Shown: positions 40,275 to 50,164, counted from the first letter of the stretch. The stretch: DNA of 64,000 nucleotides from UKL13-3 sp040387195 (GCA_040387195.1 JAZKEF010000013.1:1-64000); one strand, 5' to 3'. The notes: generated by a model not told the origin, from the letters alone. Made by a program: numbers and translations.

Positions 40275-40895
40275 TTAGTTTGTAGCCGGAGCAGTTGTTT
40301 CTGCAGCTGGAGCAGCTGTTTTAGCTGCACTCAGCTCATAAATATAATGAACAACCTGCCAGCGTTGAGTTGGAGTAAGCACGCTACCATATGAACCCAT
40401 CAGGTTTTTACCATGGGTGATGGAGTAGAACGCTTTTCCGGGATTGATGGTAGGTAAACGGTCGCCATATGCAGGTACCTGAGGGTATTTACCGTCAGCT
40501 ACAATGGTTCCTTTTCCTAAGCCGTCTTCTCCATGGCAAGGAGTACAGTTGATATTAAACAAACGCTGACCTTCTGCAAGGTTATGAGCAGTTTTAGGCA
40601 ATGGATTGCTCCATGCCGATGATACTTCATAGTTCTCGTTTGACTTCGACATGCCGTAAGTAGCATATTCCATTTGTCCGCGGGCGATGGTTCCTTTTAC
40701 TGGCAAACGCATATTCATTCCGTGAGGATTGATGGTATTCGGTTGCTCGGCAAGTTGGGTCATTGGCTCGTATGCAAATGATACATACATATTGGGGGCA
40801 AATTCGGTTCCGGTATTATCGCCACCGGCACTGCAAGCACTCATTAAAGAAGCTAAACCTGCTATTGCTAAAAGTGTGTATACTGTCTTCTTCAT
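40275..40895 (-). CDS. actE: Alternative complex III subunit ActE (mono-heme cytochrome c lipoprotein)
   Basis: From the ATG at 40895 the protein has 206 residues: a lipoprotein leader MKKTVYTLLAIAGLASLMSAC and a cytochrome c domain with one heme site CTPCH (about residue 115) and the axial Met in a KNLMGSYGSV-type stretch. The frame extends upstream to 40946, but that would overlap actD by 50 bases and spoil the leader. ActE is anchored at the periplasmic face of the inner membrane and should carry electrons from ActA towards an oxidase. The tail is Ala/Thr/Glu-rich (AAPAAETTAP). It starts 1 base after the actD stop. Confidence 0.94.
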   Translation of the reverse strand: MKKTVYTLLAIAGLASLMSACSAGGDNTGTEFAPNMYVSFAYEPMTQLAEQPNTINPHGMNMRLPVKGTIARGQMEYATYGMSKSNENYEVSSAWSNPLPKTAHNLAEGQRLFNINCTPCHGEDGLGKGTIVADGKYPQVPAYGDRLPTINPGKAFYSITHGKNLMGSYGSVLTPTQRWQVVHYIYELSAAKTAAPAAETTAPATN

Positions 40896-40896
40896 A

Positions 40897-41418
40897 TTAA
40901 ATGTCTTTAACCCTTTCTCTAACCTCCAATGCGCCACCTGAAACAAAAGTTTGTTCCAAAGATTTTACATCGGTTTGAGGATGAATATTTACGGCAATTA
41001 CAAAACGGTCATCCGTTACACGTAAATCAATTACATCAGTATTACGTCCCGGGAACATCCTGTTTACAAAAAAGAAACAACCAACCATACCAAATGCGGT
41101 AAAGAGGATTGACAACTCAAATGTAATAGGAATGTAAGTAGGGATATGCAACGAAGGTTTTCCTCCGATGTTCATTTGCCAGTCAAAATAAGAAGCGTAT
41201 ACCATCAATGTAACAGCTGATAACAATCCGGTCATAGCAAACAAAAATGCTGCAGTAGACAAGCGTGTTCTTTTTACTCCGATTACTTTATCCAGGTTGT
41301 GAATGGCGAATGGAGAGTATACATCATGTACATCATATCCGGCTTTCATTAGGTTTTCGGTAACGGTAAATACCGTATCGGGATTATCGTAAACCCCAAG
41401 CATCATTTTATTAGCCAT
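40897..41418 (-). CDS. actD: Alternative complex III subunit ActD (DUF3341)
   Basis: ActD is a small membrane subunit with two helices and a soluble part. The 173-residue protein (176 if the ATG at 41427 is used) begins MANKMMLGVYDNPDTVF and has the DUF3341 features: a ferredoxin-fold-like front with GYDVHDVYSPFAIHNLDKVIG, two membrane hairpins around residues 55-80 and 95-120, and a soluble end. It overlaps the end of actC by 8 bases and lies 1 base from actE, so the subunits are coupled in translation. Its role is structural. Confidence 0.94.
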   Translation of the reverse strand: MANKMMLGVYDNPDTVFTVTENLMKAGYDVHDVYSPFAIHNLDKVIGVKRTRLSTAAFLFAMTGLLSAVTLMVYASYFDWQMNIGGKPSLHIPTYIPITFELSILFTAFGMVGCFFFVNRMFPGRNTDVIDLRVTDDRFVIAVNIHPQTDVKSLEQTFVSGGALEVRERVKDI

Positions 41419-42826
41419 GTACTGCATCTCCTTTCTCTACATCTGAGTGCGTAGAATGTGATGCATCATGATGATCGTCATGAGCGTGAGTAGGAAGAAT
41501 TGATTTTACTTCAGCCATATTAATTGTAGGTAAGTATTTACAGAATAAGAAGTAGAATGTGAAGAACAATCCGAATGAACCAGCAAGGATAGCGAACTCA
41601 ATATAAGTAGGCGTATACATGGTCCAGCTCGAAGGAAGGAAATCACGGTGCAATGAGGTTACGATGATTACGAAACGCTCAAACCACATTCCGATATTCA
41701 CGATGATTGACATAACGAAAATGAACCAAGGTGTAGAACGAGCCCACTTTGTCCAGAATACCTGAGGTGCAATTAAGTTACAGCTCATCATGATCCAGTA
41801 ACTCCACCAGTATGGTCCGGATGCACGGTTGATAAATGCATATTGTTCGTACTCAACTCCTGAGTATGCAGCAACAAAGAATTCTGTAATGTAAGCCAAA
41901 CCAACCATGGTTCCCGTTAACATTACAATACGGCACATGGCATCTAAGTGACCCATGGTGATATATTCTTCTTGTTTCAATACCACACGACCAACAACCA
42001 ATAGTGTCAATACCATCCCGAATCCGGAGAAAATTGCACCCGCAACAAAGTATGGAGGGAAGATGGTTGTATGCCATCCCGGTACCAATGATGTAGCAAA
42101 GTCCATGGATACAATGGAGTGTACCGAGAATACGAGAGGGGTAGAGATACCTGCAAGAATCAAAGAGATCATTTCATAACGGTGCCATGTTCTGGTTGAA
42201 CCGTTCCAGCCCATTGAGAAGAAGTTGTAAACGAATTTACGAACGCCTTGTGCTCTGTCGCGAACGGAAGCAATATCCGGAATTAAACCGATGTACCAGA
42301 ATACCAATGATACCGAGAAGTATGTTGAGATTGCAAATACGTCCCATACCAACGGTGAGTTAAAGTTAACCCAAAGTGTACCGAAAGCATTTGGCAATGG
42401 AATTGGCCAGTAAGCAACCCATGGACGACCCATGTGAGAAAGGATAAATGATGCGGCACAAATTACCGCAAAGATGGTCATCGCTTCTGCAGAACGGTTA
42501 ATTGACATACGCCATTTCTGACGGAACAATAACAATACCGCTGAGATCAATGTACCCGCGTGACCAATACCTACCCAGAATACGAAGTTGGTGATATCAA
42601 ATGCCCAACCTACAGTTTTATTTAAGCCCCATGCTCCGATACCTTCTAACATGGTCCAGGTAGTTGCTGCAATCCATATTGCAAGTACAACTGCTGAAAT
42701 GCTGAATCCTATCCACCATGATGTTGAAGGTTTGTTTTCCAAGGGACGCAAAATGTCACGGGTTACATCTGCGTATGTTTTACCACCGTTTACTAATGGT
42801 TCTCTTATTGGAGATTCGTATGACAT
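41411..42826 (-). CDS. actC: Alternative complex III subunit ActC (NrfD-like, menaquinol side)
   Basis: ActC is a polytopic NrfD/PsrC-type subunit thought to hold the quinol site of the complex. The 471-residue protein has about ten membrane helices, and segments such as GWAFDITNFVFWVGIGHAGT, SHMGRPWVAYWPIPLPNAFG and VHSIVSMDFATSLVPGWHTT are typical of the family. The C-terminus is His/Asp-rich (HAHDDHHDASHSTHSD), possibly metal-binding or just charged. It follows actB by 33 bases and overlaps actD. Confidence 0.96.
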   Translation of the reverse strand: MSYESPIREPLVNGGKTYADVTRDILRPLENKPSTSWWIGFSISAVVLAIWIAATTWTMLEGIGAWGLNKTVGWAFDITNFVFWVGIGHAGTLISAVLLLFRQKWRMSINRSAEAMTIFAVICAASFILSHMGRPWVAYWPIPLPNAFGTLWVNFNSPLVWDVFAISTYFSVSLVFWYIGLIPDIASVRDRAQGVRKFVYNFFSMGWNGSTRTWHRYEMISLILAGISTPLVFSVHSIVSMDFATSLVPGWHTTIFPPYFVAGAIFSGFGMVLTLLVVGRVVLKQEEYITMGHLDAMCRIVMLTGTMVGLAYITEFFVAAYSGVEYEQYAFINRASGPYWWSYWIMMSCNLIAPQVFWTKWARSTPWFIFVMSIIVNIGMWFERFVIIVTSLHRDFLPSSWTMYTPTYIEFAILAGSFGLFFTFYFLFCKYLPTINMAEVKSILPTHAHDDHHDASHSTHSDVEKGDAVHG

Positions 42827-42859
42827 ATATTTTAATTAGCTTTTTTTAACGTTGATTAA

Positions 42860-45800
42860 TTATGAATGAGCAGGCGCGTGAGCTTTCTCTTCATGTTTTT
42901 CTTCTTTATGCTCTGCACCGTGGCCTGCATGATCACCTGCAATTGGTTCGTCTACATTTCTAATTTGTGTCATGTATGAAACCGAAGGCTGAACATTGTA
43001 TTCTTCCAGCAACACATAGCTTCTTTCATTTTTGAACAACTTAGCGATCTCGCTGTTTTTGTCATTAATGTCACCGAATACGATTGCATCAGCAGGGCAA
43101 GATTGTTGGCAGGCAGTTTTTACATCGCCATCTTTCAAATCTCTACTTTCCACTTTTGCCTGTAATTTACCGGCCTGAACACGTTGGATACAGAATGAAC
43201 ATTTCTCCATTACTCCACGTGAGCGAACAGTTACGTCAGGATTGATAACCATACGACCTAGGTCGTTGTTCATATAGAAATCAAACTTGTCGTTTTCACG
43301 GTATTTGAACCAGTTGAAACGTCTTACTTTATAAGGACAGTTGTTTGCACAGTAACGTGTTCCTACGCAACGGTTGTAAGCCATGTGGTTTAAACCTTCC
43401 GAGCTGTGAACAGTAGCCAATACCGGACAAACTGTTTCGCAAGGAGCATGACCACAATGTTGGCACATCATCGGCTGGAATGCAACTTTTACGTTTTCGA
43501 AGTTGGTGGTCTCATCAATCAATCCCTCTTCTTTTCCTTTTAGCATATTTCCTGCTAAGCCTGCTTCACGGGTTAACGATTTACCATCTTTATCTTTAAA
43601 GCTGTAGTAACGGTCGATACGGATCCAGTGCATTTCACGGCTGTTCAATACTTCTTTACGACCAACAACAGGAACGTTGTTTTCTGCCGAGCAGCTTACC
43701 ACGCATGAACCGCAACCGGTACAAGCGTTCATATCAATGGCCATTGCCCAACGGTGACCTTTGCTGTCGCGCTCATCCCATAATGAAATGATATGTGCGT
43801 GATCGTGGTTGCCGGCTTTAGGATCTTTGATGAATTCTTTTAAGGAAGCTTCTTTGATGATATTGCGACCTTCAATGGTGTGATGCGTTTGGGTTTGAGC
43901 CAATTCGTATTCACCCGAAACTTTTACAACCGTTACATCAGCGGTGTTGTATCCGACTGTTTTGTTGAACGAAGCCAATCCGTAAGCATTTTTACCAACG
44001 TATTTGGCTACTTTACCACCGTGTGTGCGGCCGTATCCAACTGCAATTGAAACGGTATTATTAGCCTGTCCCGGTTGAACCAGCACAGGAATACTTTCGA
44101 TTGTATAACCTTTGGTAGTGATAGAAATTACATCACCATCTTTAATACCCAATTGATCAGCTGTTACTTTGCCGATAGAAGCATAGTTATCCCAGCATAC
44201 TTTAGAGATTGGATCGGGTAACTCCTGCAACCAAGGATTGTTTGCATTTCTACCATCACCCACACCTACTTTAGAGTATAAGCTGATTTCAATTTTATCT
44301 TTTGAAGAAGTGTAAGCCTGGTAAGCGGCATTCACTGCTCCGATAGGCAATACACTGTTGCTGTATGACTGAGCTGTTTTTTCACCAGCATACATAAAAC
44401 CATCATGCAATGATTTGTTCCATGAAGCTTCGTTAACACCCCATGCTGTCCAATTAGCTTTGACAAAAGTGTAGTAGTCAGTAGTATTACCTGCCCAACG
44501 TAATAAACTTTCGGGAGCCTGGCGTGTGTTGAATACAGGAGAAATAGTAGGTTGAATCAATGCATAGTAACCTGCTTTTGGTTCTGCATCACCCCACGAT
44601 TCTAGGTAGTGATTATCCGGAGCATACAATTTACACAATGCACTGGTTTCGTCTACTGAACTGCTTGTAGAAACTGTTAACGCTACTTTTTTCAATCCGT
44701 CTTCGAAACGTTTTGTATTGTAATAGCTGTAAGCAGGATTGCTGTTCATGAAGATAACGGCATCCACACCACCATTGTTCATTTCAGAAACGAATGCTTC
44801 GAAAGCACCATCGTTGCTGTATTTTTGGTTAGAGTAGTTATCCAAATCAACTGTTGTTCCGATATTCCCCAATAAACTGTTGATTGCATTAACCAATAAT
44901 TGATTGTCTAAGTTGTTAGAACCTGAAACAACCAACGAAGCGCCTTTTGCAGCCCATAATTCTTTGGCAGTATTTTCAACAGAGTTCAACGCAAGTTCGA
45001 TATTTTGAGCACCTGAAAGGGCAGGAGCACCGGCCATTGCAGCCAGTTTATTGTATAAGCTCACCAAAATCACACCTTCAGCAGATGGTTTGATAGGGAA
45101 ACGCATATCAGCATTTGAACCGGTCAATGATAGGTTTGATTCAAACTGGATGTGACGGCTCATTTCTTTGCTTCCGTTTCCGGCAGTACCCACCTTACGG
45201 TTCATTACCCATTGTTTGGTGTACTCAATCTCAGAGATCCAAGTCCCCAGAAAATCTGCACCGAAACTTACAATAACCTTCGCTTTATCGAAACGGTAAC
45301 CCGGTACAACTGCTTTACCAAATGATTGAGCATTAGCTTCAATCATGGCGCTGTTGGATACAGCTTCGTAAGTGATGTGTTTGGTGCTTGGATATTTGGC
45401 TGTAAATTCAGCAATCGCTTTTTTAGCAGAAGGACTGTTTACCGTACCCGATACCAGGCGAATATTTTTAGCGGAAGCCAAACCGTTTTTAATTTTACCA
45501 TCCAAGGTATTCCAGTCTGTTTCGTTACCTTCTGCCTGTGGTGCTTTTAAACGCTCATTGTCATATAAACCCAACAAGGAAGCATGTTCAGTAGCGCTCG
45601 CTCCACCTTTAAAAACAGGTGACTCAGGATTACCCTCAATCTTGATTGGGCGGCCTTCGCGGGTTTTAACCAAAATGCTGGTACCGGTTTCAGGGTTGGT
45701 AGTTGCATACCAGTTTGGAATACCCGGGGTAATGTTTTCCGGTTTTACAATGTAAGGAATCACATTCTTTACCGGTGCCTTATTACATGCAGCTAAAGCA

Positions 45801-45988
45801 ACAGCCGAAACACTGAATCCGAAGTATTTCAAAAAATCACGTCTGTTTGACGTTAACTCTCCGTCTTGTTCGGTAAGTACTTCTTCTAATGGAATACCTT
45901 CAGCAAACTCATTTCTTTTTGCTTGCAAAAACTTAGGATCGTTGTTTAACTCCTCCAATCCTTTCCAGTATGTATTTTTATTTTCCAT
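42860..45988 (-). CDS. actB: Alternative complex III subunit ActB (molybdopterin-oxidoreductase-like plus 4Fe-4S protein)
   Basis: ActB, 1042 residues, combines an N-terminal domain related to molybdopterin oxidoreductases that has lost its cofactor with a C-terminal ferredoxin-like domain. A Tat-like signal lies at residues 45-65 (SNRRDFLKYFGFSVSAVALA) and is internal, as in other members. Four cluster motifs appear near the end: CTGCGSCVVSC, CQHCGHAPCETVCPV, CVGTRYCANNCPY and CSFCIQRV...CQQSCPADA. A His/Glu-rich tail closes it. It faces the periplasm and wires ActC to ActA. It follows actA by 54 bases. Confidence 0.97.
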   Translation of the reverse strand: MENKNTYWKGLEELNNDPKFLQAKRNEFAEGIPLEEVLTEQDGELTSNRRDFLKYFGFSVSAVALAACNKAPVKNVIPYIVKPENITPGIPNWYATTNPETGTSILVKTREGRPIKIEGNPESPVFKGGASATEHASLLGLYDNERLKAPQAEGNETDWNTLDGKIKNGLASAKNIRLVSGTVNSPSAKKAIAEFTAKYPSTKHITYEAVSNSAMIEANAQSFGKAVVPGYRFDKAKVIVSFGADFLGTWISEIEYTKQWVMNRKVGTAGNGSKEMSRHIQFESNLSLTGSNADMRFPIKPSAEGVILVSLYNKLAAMAGAPALSGAQNIELALNSVENTAKELWAAKGASLVVSGSNNLDNQLLVNAINSLLGNIGTTVDLDNYSNQKYSNDGAFEAFVSEMNNGGVDAVIFMNSNPAYSYYNTKRFEDGLKKVALTVSTSSSVDETSALCKLYAPDNHYLESWGDAEPKAGYYALIQPTISPVFNTRQAPESLLRWAGNTTDYYTFVKANWTAWGVNEASWNKSLHDGFMYAGEKTAQSYSNSVLPIGAVNAAYQAYTSSKDKIEISLYSKVGVGDGRNANNPWLQELPDPISKVCWDNYASIGKVTADQLGIKDGDVISITTKGYTIESIPVLVQPGQANNTVSIAVGYGRTHGGKVAKYVGKNAYGLASFNKTVGYNTADVTVVKVSGEYELAQTQTHHTIEGRNIIKEASLKEFIKDPKAGNHDHAHIISLWDERDSKGHRWAMAIDMNACTGCGSCVVSCSAENNVPVVGRKEVLNSREMHWIRIDRYYSFKDKDGKSLTREAGLAGNMLKGKEEGLIDETTNFENVKVAFQPMMCQHCGHAPCETVCPVLATVHSSEGLNHMAYNRCVGTRYCANNCPYKVRRFNWFKYRENDKFDFYMNNDLGRMVINPDVTVRSRGVMEKCSFCIQRVQAGKLQAKVESRDLKDGDVKTACQQSCPADAIVFGDINDKNSEIAKLFKNERSYVLLEEYNVQPSVSYMTQIRNVDEPIAGDHAGHGAEHKEEKHEEKAHAPAHS

Positions 45989-46042
45989 GGATAATTTTTT
46001 CTCTTTTAAATAAATCTCAAATTGGGAATCTGAAATCTCAAA

Positions 46043-47326
46043 TTAATAATGGCATTTACCACACTCGAGTCCACCTACATTCGCTACTGTAGCGTATGAT
46101 TTACCCTGAGCTTTTAAGTCCTCATGTAATTTTTGGTAGTAGTCATTGTTTGCCACATCAACTTTAGCTTCGCGGTGACAGTTGATACACCAGCCCATTT
46201 GCAATGATGCCTGTTGTGAAACAACTTTCATTGTTTCAATAGGACCATGACAAGCCTGGCATTCAACTTTACCCACTTTTACGTGTTGTGAGTGATTGAA
46301 ATAAGCCAAATCAGGTAGGTTGTGGATACGAACCCATTTGATAGGAGTTTGTGGTTTGGTAGGGTCGTAAGCTTTTTTATCAGCATCCCATCCAACGGCA
46401 TTGTATATTTTTTGAATTTCAGGAGATACTTTGCCTTCGTAGTTTTTGCTTGCAGTAACATGCATATGGCAGTTCATACAAGTGCTTGGTGAAGGAATGG
46501 TAGCTTGTTTGCTCTTATCGGCACCGCTATGGCAGTATAAACAGTTGATTTTGTATTTACCTGCGTGTAATTCGTGTGAGTAGTTGATAGGTTGAACAGG
46601 TGCATATCCTTTTTGAACACCTACTTCTTTGTTACCGTAATCAAATCCGGCCAATCCACCAACAACGGTGAAGGCTAAGATTACCATAATGGTACCTACT
46701 ACTGGGTGTTTTTTAAACAATTTGTAGCGAACCGAAGTTGGTCTTTCTTTCCATGAAATATTGCGCTCAACTTCTTCAGCAGCTTCTTCAGGGAATTTCT
46801 GTGCATACAATTGGTCAACTACCTTGCGAATACTGAACAGAATAAACACAATCACAAACAGGATGATGGCAATGATGCTTAATCCCCAGAAAGTGGTTGA
46901 GTTGTAAAATCCGTCCTGAGCACCACCTTGAGCGGTTCCTGCATCACCTGCAACCGATGCCATTGCAGCAGCAGCAGGTTTTTCGCTTTCAGCTTTGATG
47001 TACTCTACAATAGAACCAACCTGAGCATCCGAAAGGTTTTCGAATGCAGTCATCACTGACTCGTTGTTTTCTTTGTAAAGAGCTACGGCTGCAGCATCTC
47101 CACTCTTAATGAGGGCTTGTGAGTTTTTTACCCATTTGGTAAGCCATGCAGCTTCCCTGCGTTTGTGAACGTCTTTCAGGGCAGGTCCTACAACTTTTTC
47201 GTTGATGGCATGACATGATGTACAGTTTGCTGTGAATAATTTTTCACCGTCCGCAACGTCTGCCATGGCAAAACGTGTTGAAAATGAAAGAAGAAGAAAC
47301 AGTGAGGTAAACTTTAATAATCTCAT
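46043..47326 (-). CDS. actA: Alternative complex III subunit ActA with fused N-terminal cytochrome c domain
   Basis: The 427-residue protein carries six CxxCH heme motifs. The first, CTSCH at about residue 35, is in a mono-heme cytochrome c domain following a signal peptide (MRLLKFTSLFLLLSFSTRF). A membrane helix (FWGLSIIAIILFVIVFILF), then another (IMVILAFTVVGGLAGF), lead into the penta-heme ActA proper: CLYCH, CMNCH, CQACH, CINCH, CGKCH. In the complex of Rhodothermus marinus ActA holds five hemes and ActE one; here ActA adds a sixth by fusion while ActE is also present. A promoter lies upstream at 47406-47433. It is the first gene of actABCDEF. Confidence 0.95.
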   Translation of the reverse strand: MRLLKFTSLFLLLSFSTRFAMADVADGEKLFTANCTSCHAINEKVVGPALKDVHKRREAAWLTKWVKNSQALIKSGDAAAVALYKENNESVMTAFENLSDAQVGSIVEYIKAESEKPAAAAMASVAGDAGTAQGGAQDGFYNSTTFWGLSIIAIILFVIVFILFSIRKVVDQLYAQKFPEEAAEEVERNISWKERPTSVRYKLFKKHPVVGTIMVILAFTVVGGLAGFDYGNKEVGVQKGYAPVQPINYSHELHAGKYKINCLYCHSGADKSKQATIPSPSTCMNCHMHVTASKNYEGKVSPEIQKIYNAVGWDADKKAYDPTKPQTPIKWVRIHNLPDLAYFNHSQHVKVGKVECQACHGPIETMKVVSQQASLQMGWCINCHREAKVDVANNDYYQKLHEDLKAQGKSYATVANVGGLECGKCHY

Positions 47327-47405
47327 TGTAAAATGCTGATTTCTTTAATGATAAAACAACCTGTGAGTGATATGGAAATAACACACCAAACCCATATTGA
47401 ACGCG

Positions 47406-47433
47406 CAAATATATTGACAAAACTTTAATTCAA
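47406..47433 (-). promoter_or_regulatory. Bacteroidetes-type promoter of the act operon
   Basis: On the minus strand TTG (47433-47431), 17 bases, then TATATTTG (47413-47406) matches -33/-7 boxes; the ATG of actA is 79 bases further on, giving a leader of about 70 bases. The same TATATTTG and 17-base spacing occur at 12827-12855. Confidence 0.6.
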
Positions 47434-47446
47434 TCATGGCTGTGTA

Positions 47447-47485
47447 AAAAAAAATTATTTAGATGTGTTCTAAATAATTTTTTTT
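47447..47485 (-). terminator. Terminator at the end of the glycan operon
   Basis: AAAAAAAATTATTTAGA and TCTAAATAATTTTTTTT form a 17-bp stem around TGTGT, with T runs on both strands. It lies 30 bases after the dehydratase stop and before the act promoter, so it separates the two units. Confidence 0.93.
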
Positions 47486-47514
47486 CCGACTCTTTGGAGA
47501 CGCTTTATTTTTAA

Positions 47515-49503
47515 CTATGGAAGAAAGGAATGTTTGCTGATATCGGAGGTGAATAATTTGGGTTTATAGTCAAGTTCTTCGAATACAGAATTTTGACTGA
47601 TAAACTCAGGTACTATTTCTTTCATTTTGGATACAATAAACTCGCTGTTCTGCTCTTTATAAAGGGTGATGAGCATTTCAATTTGCGATTGACTCCAATC
47701 AAAATCATAGGTACGAACTTTCGCAATCATAATTTTAGGATGATAGGTTGGCAGTGTGCTTTCCTGATCTGCCAGCAGCTCTTCCTTGAGTTTTTCACCT
47801 GGTCGCAATCCGGTAAAGATGATCTGGATATCCTTCCCGATCTTGAGTCCCGAAAGTTTGAGCATTTTGCGCGCCAGGTCATAAATTCTTACGGATTCAC
47901 CCATGTCAAAAATATAGATCTCGCCTCCGTTTCCCATATTTCCTGCTTCCAGCACCAACTGGCAGGCTTCGGGGATAGTCATAAAATACCGTGTAATATC
48001 CGGATGAGTTACGGTAATCGGACCACCTTCTTCTATCTGTTTTCTGAATTTAGGAATAACAGAACCACTCGACCCCAGCACATTACCAAACCTTGTAGTG
48101 ATAAACCGGGTATGATGAGCTCCGTGTGTGGCTTCGGTTAGATGGGTATTGAGCGACTGTACATAAATTTCGGCAATGCGCTTGGAGGCCCCCATTACGT
48201 TAGTTGGATTCACTGCCTTATCGGTTGAGATCATTACAAACTTTTCCACTCCGTATTCAATGGAAAGGTTAGCCATCATTTTGGTTCCGGCAACATTTAC
48301 CCATATAGCCTCCGAAGGATTGGCCTCCATAAGGGGAACATGCTTATAGGCTGCTGCGTGGTATACAATATTGGGAGCATATTTCTCAAAGATCATCCGC
48401 ATGCGCGCTTCATTGGTAATGTCACCTATTACAAGTTCTATTTTGCTTTTGAAATTTACTTTGTAATTGGTTGAGAGTTCCAAATCAAGTTCATACAACC
48501 TGATTTCAGATTTATCCAATAATATGATTTTGAGAGGATTGAAGTTTTTGACAATTTGATTGGCCAGTTCACTTCCGATGGATCCGGCAGCACCTGTTAT
48601 CAATACCGTTTTATGAAATAATTGCTGAGCAATAGCCCCTTTATCCAATACAATGGCTTCCCGCTCAATAAGGTCTTCAATTCTAACCTGTTTGAGCTGG
48701 TTAAAACTGAGTTCTCCGTTAATCCATCTTTCGGCAGGCGGAACGTTCCTGATACTCACATCAAACTCCAGGCATTTTTCAATGATATTTTGCCTTCTGC
48801 TGGTTGGGAGTTGTTGCGGAGAAATGATTAACTCGGTGATGTTGAACTTACGGACAACATTCTCAAATTCATTCTCAAAATTGTAAATGGTAATCCCGTC
48901 AAGGTAATTATTCACTTTTCGGGGGTCATCATCAAAAAATGCAACGACCCGTTTTTCACCTTTTATACGTCCATGTTGTTCCAATTTTTGTTTGGCAACA
49001 AAGCCTGCCTCACCGGCACCGAAAACAGCGTAATGAATCACTATACTCTTATCGGGTTTGCTGGCTTGTATAAATAATATTTTAGCGGTCATCCGGAATG
49101 CGCTCATCAATACAAGCGAACCGAAGTAGTCGATAATGATAATGGAAATGGGAATAAAGGAAATATGGGATGGGCTTACACGTACATAAAATACATTGAT
49201 AAATCCCAACAGAATACTGCTAAAACTCAACGTGTAAAATAACCTTACGGCATCCTGTAAACTGGTGTATCTGATGATTCCGGCATACAATCTGAAATAA
49301 ACCATAAACCCGATGCGAACAGCAAGTACAAGAGGAAGCGGATAAAACAACTCGATTAAAAAGGGGTCGTTGTAAAAGAAGTTGAAACGGAGCAGGGTGG
49401 CAAAAACGAAAGATATGGCGCAAATGGCAACATCAACGGTAAAAATAACCCATCTGGGTGCCGTACTCGAAGAGGGGAATAACGTTTTAAAAAATTGATC
49501 CAT
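47515..49503 (-). CDS. Membrane-bound UDP-sugar 4,6-dehydratase (PglF/WbpM/CapD type)
   Basis: The 662-residue protein has four N-terminal membrane helices (about 17-165), a CoA-binding-like domain (YAVFGAGEAGFVAKQKL, about 175-290) and an SDR dehydratase domain (about 300-600) with the NAD loop ITGAAGSIGSELANQI and the catalytic stretch STDKAVNPTNVMGASKR, where Met replaces the usual Tyr as in this family. It should convert UDP-GlcNAc to the 4-keto-6-deoxy sugar, the first step to diamino-trideoxy sugars. It is the last gene of the operon; a terminator follows. The partner aminotransferase and a PglC-like transferase lie upstream in the same unit. Confidence 0.95.
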   Translation of the reverse strand: MDQFFKTLFPSSSTAPRWVIFTVDVAICAISFVFATLLRFNFFYNDPFLIELFYPLPLVLAVRIGFMVYFRLYAGIIRYTSLQDAVRLFYTLSFSSILLGFINVFYVRVSPSHISFIPISIIIIDYFGSLVLMSAFRMTAKILFIQASKPDKSIVIHYAVFGAGEAGFVAKQKLEQHGRIKGEKRVVAFFDDDPRKVNNYLDGITIYNFENEFENVVRKFNITELIISPQQLPTSRRQNIIEKCLEFDVSIRNVPPAERWINGELSFNQLKQVRIEDLIEREAIVLDKGAIAQQLFHKTVLITGAAGSIGSELANQIVKNFNPLKIILLDKSEIRLYELDLELSTNYKVNFKSKIELVIGDITNEARMRMIFEKYAPNIVYHAAAYKHVPLMEANPSEAIWVNVAGTKMMANLSIEYGVEKFVMISTDKAVNPTNVMGASKRIAEIYVQSLNTHLTEATHGAHHTRFITTRFGNVLGSSGSVIPKFRKQIEEGGPITVTHPDITRYFMTIPEACQLVLEAGNMGNGGEIYIFDMGESVRIYDLARKMLKLSGLKIGKDIQIIFTGLRPGEKLKEELLADQESTLPTYHPKIMIAKVRTYDFDWSQSQIEMLITLYKEQNSEFIVSKMKEIVPEFISQNSVFEELDYKPKLFTSDISKHSFLP

Positions 49504-49555
49504 TGCCTTACGAAAATAATTTATTTAGTTGGCTTTACCGTTTTATTAGTCAGTA

Positions 49556-50164
49556 TTACCGTTTTAAATGCAATATTCTTAAAAAGGTGGTCCAAAGTAT
49601 GGTAAAATCTCTTCCAAGGTCATGTTTTTGAGCGTATTCCAAATTTATGGCAAGTTTCTCGGGCATGATAGTCGTTATATACGTTTTTTCAGGGTTAGCA
49701 GATTTACCCAACAATTCATTCTCGTTAAAATATTTGATGGACGCATAATCTGTAATACCGGGTTTTACATTTAATACTTCCAATTGCTGAGCCGTATACA
49801 TATCAACATACTTGCGCACTTCAGGCCTTGGACCCACAAGGCTCATGTTTCCTTTAATCACATTCAACAACTGAGGGGTCTCATCTAGTTTAAACCGTCT
49901 TAATAATTTTCCTATGCGTGTTATGCGGTTATCAGAAGTGCCAATGGTAAGCTGGCCGAGTTTTTCAGAATGGGGTTTCATCGTACGGAATTTATACAAC
50001 ACAAAATCCTTTCCGTATTGGCCTACTCGTATTTGTTTAAACAATACACCTCCTTTTGACTCAATCAGAATGAGTATACTGATGATAAAAAAAATGGGCA
50101 GCAATAATAGAATGCCGCCCAAGCTTAATATAAAATCGATGATGCGTTTAATCCGTTCTTGCAT
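49556..50164 (-). CDS. Undecaprenyl-phosphate sugar phosphotransferase (PglC-type, short form)
   Basis: From the ATG at 50164 the protein has 202 residues: one re-entrant or membrane helix (FILSLGGILLLLPIFFIISI) then the catalytic domain with KFRTMKPHSEKLG, DETPQLLNVIKGNMSLVGPR and a final Arg-Pro-Glu. Lacking the four-helix front of WbaP or PglC-like longer forms, it belongs to the minimal monotopic group that starts lipid-linked glycans by moving sugar 1-phosphate to undecaprenyl phosphate. The ORF opens further up at 50188 but the natural start is MQERIKRIIDF. Its gene lies 52 bases upstream of the dehydratase gene. Confidence 0.93.
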   Translation of the reverse strand: MQERIKRIIDFILSLGGILLLLPIFFIISILILIESKGGVLFKQIRVGQYGKDFVLYKFRTMKPHSEKLGQLTIGTSDNRITRIGKLLRRFKLDETPQLLNVIKGNMSLVGPRPEVRKYVDMYTAQQLEVLNVKPGITDYASIKYFNENELLGKSANPEKTYITTIMPEKLAINLEYAQKHDLGRDFTILWTTFLRILHLKR

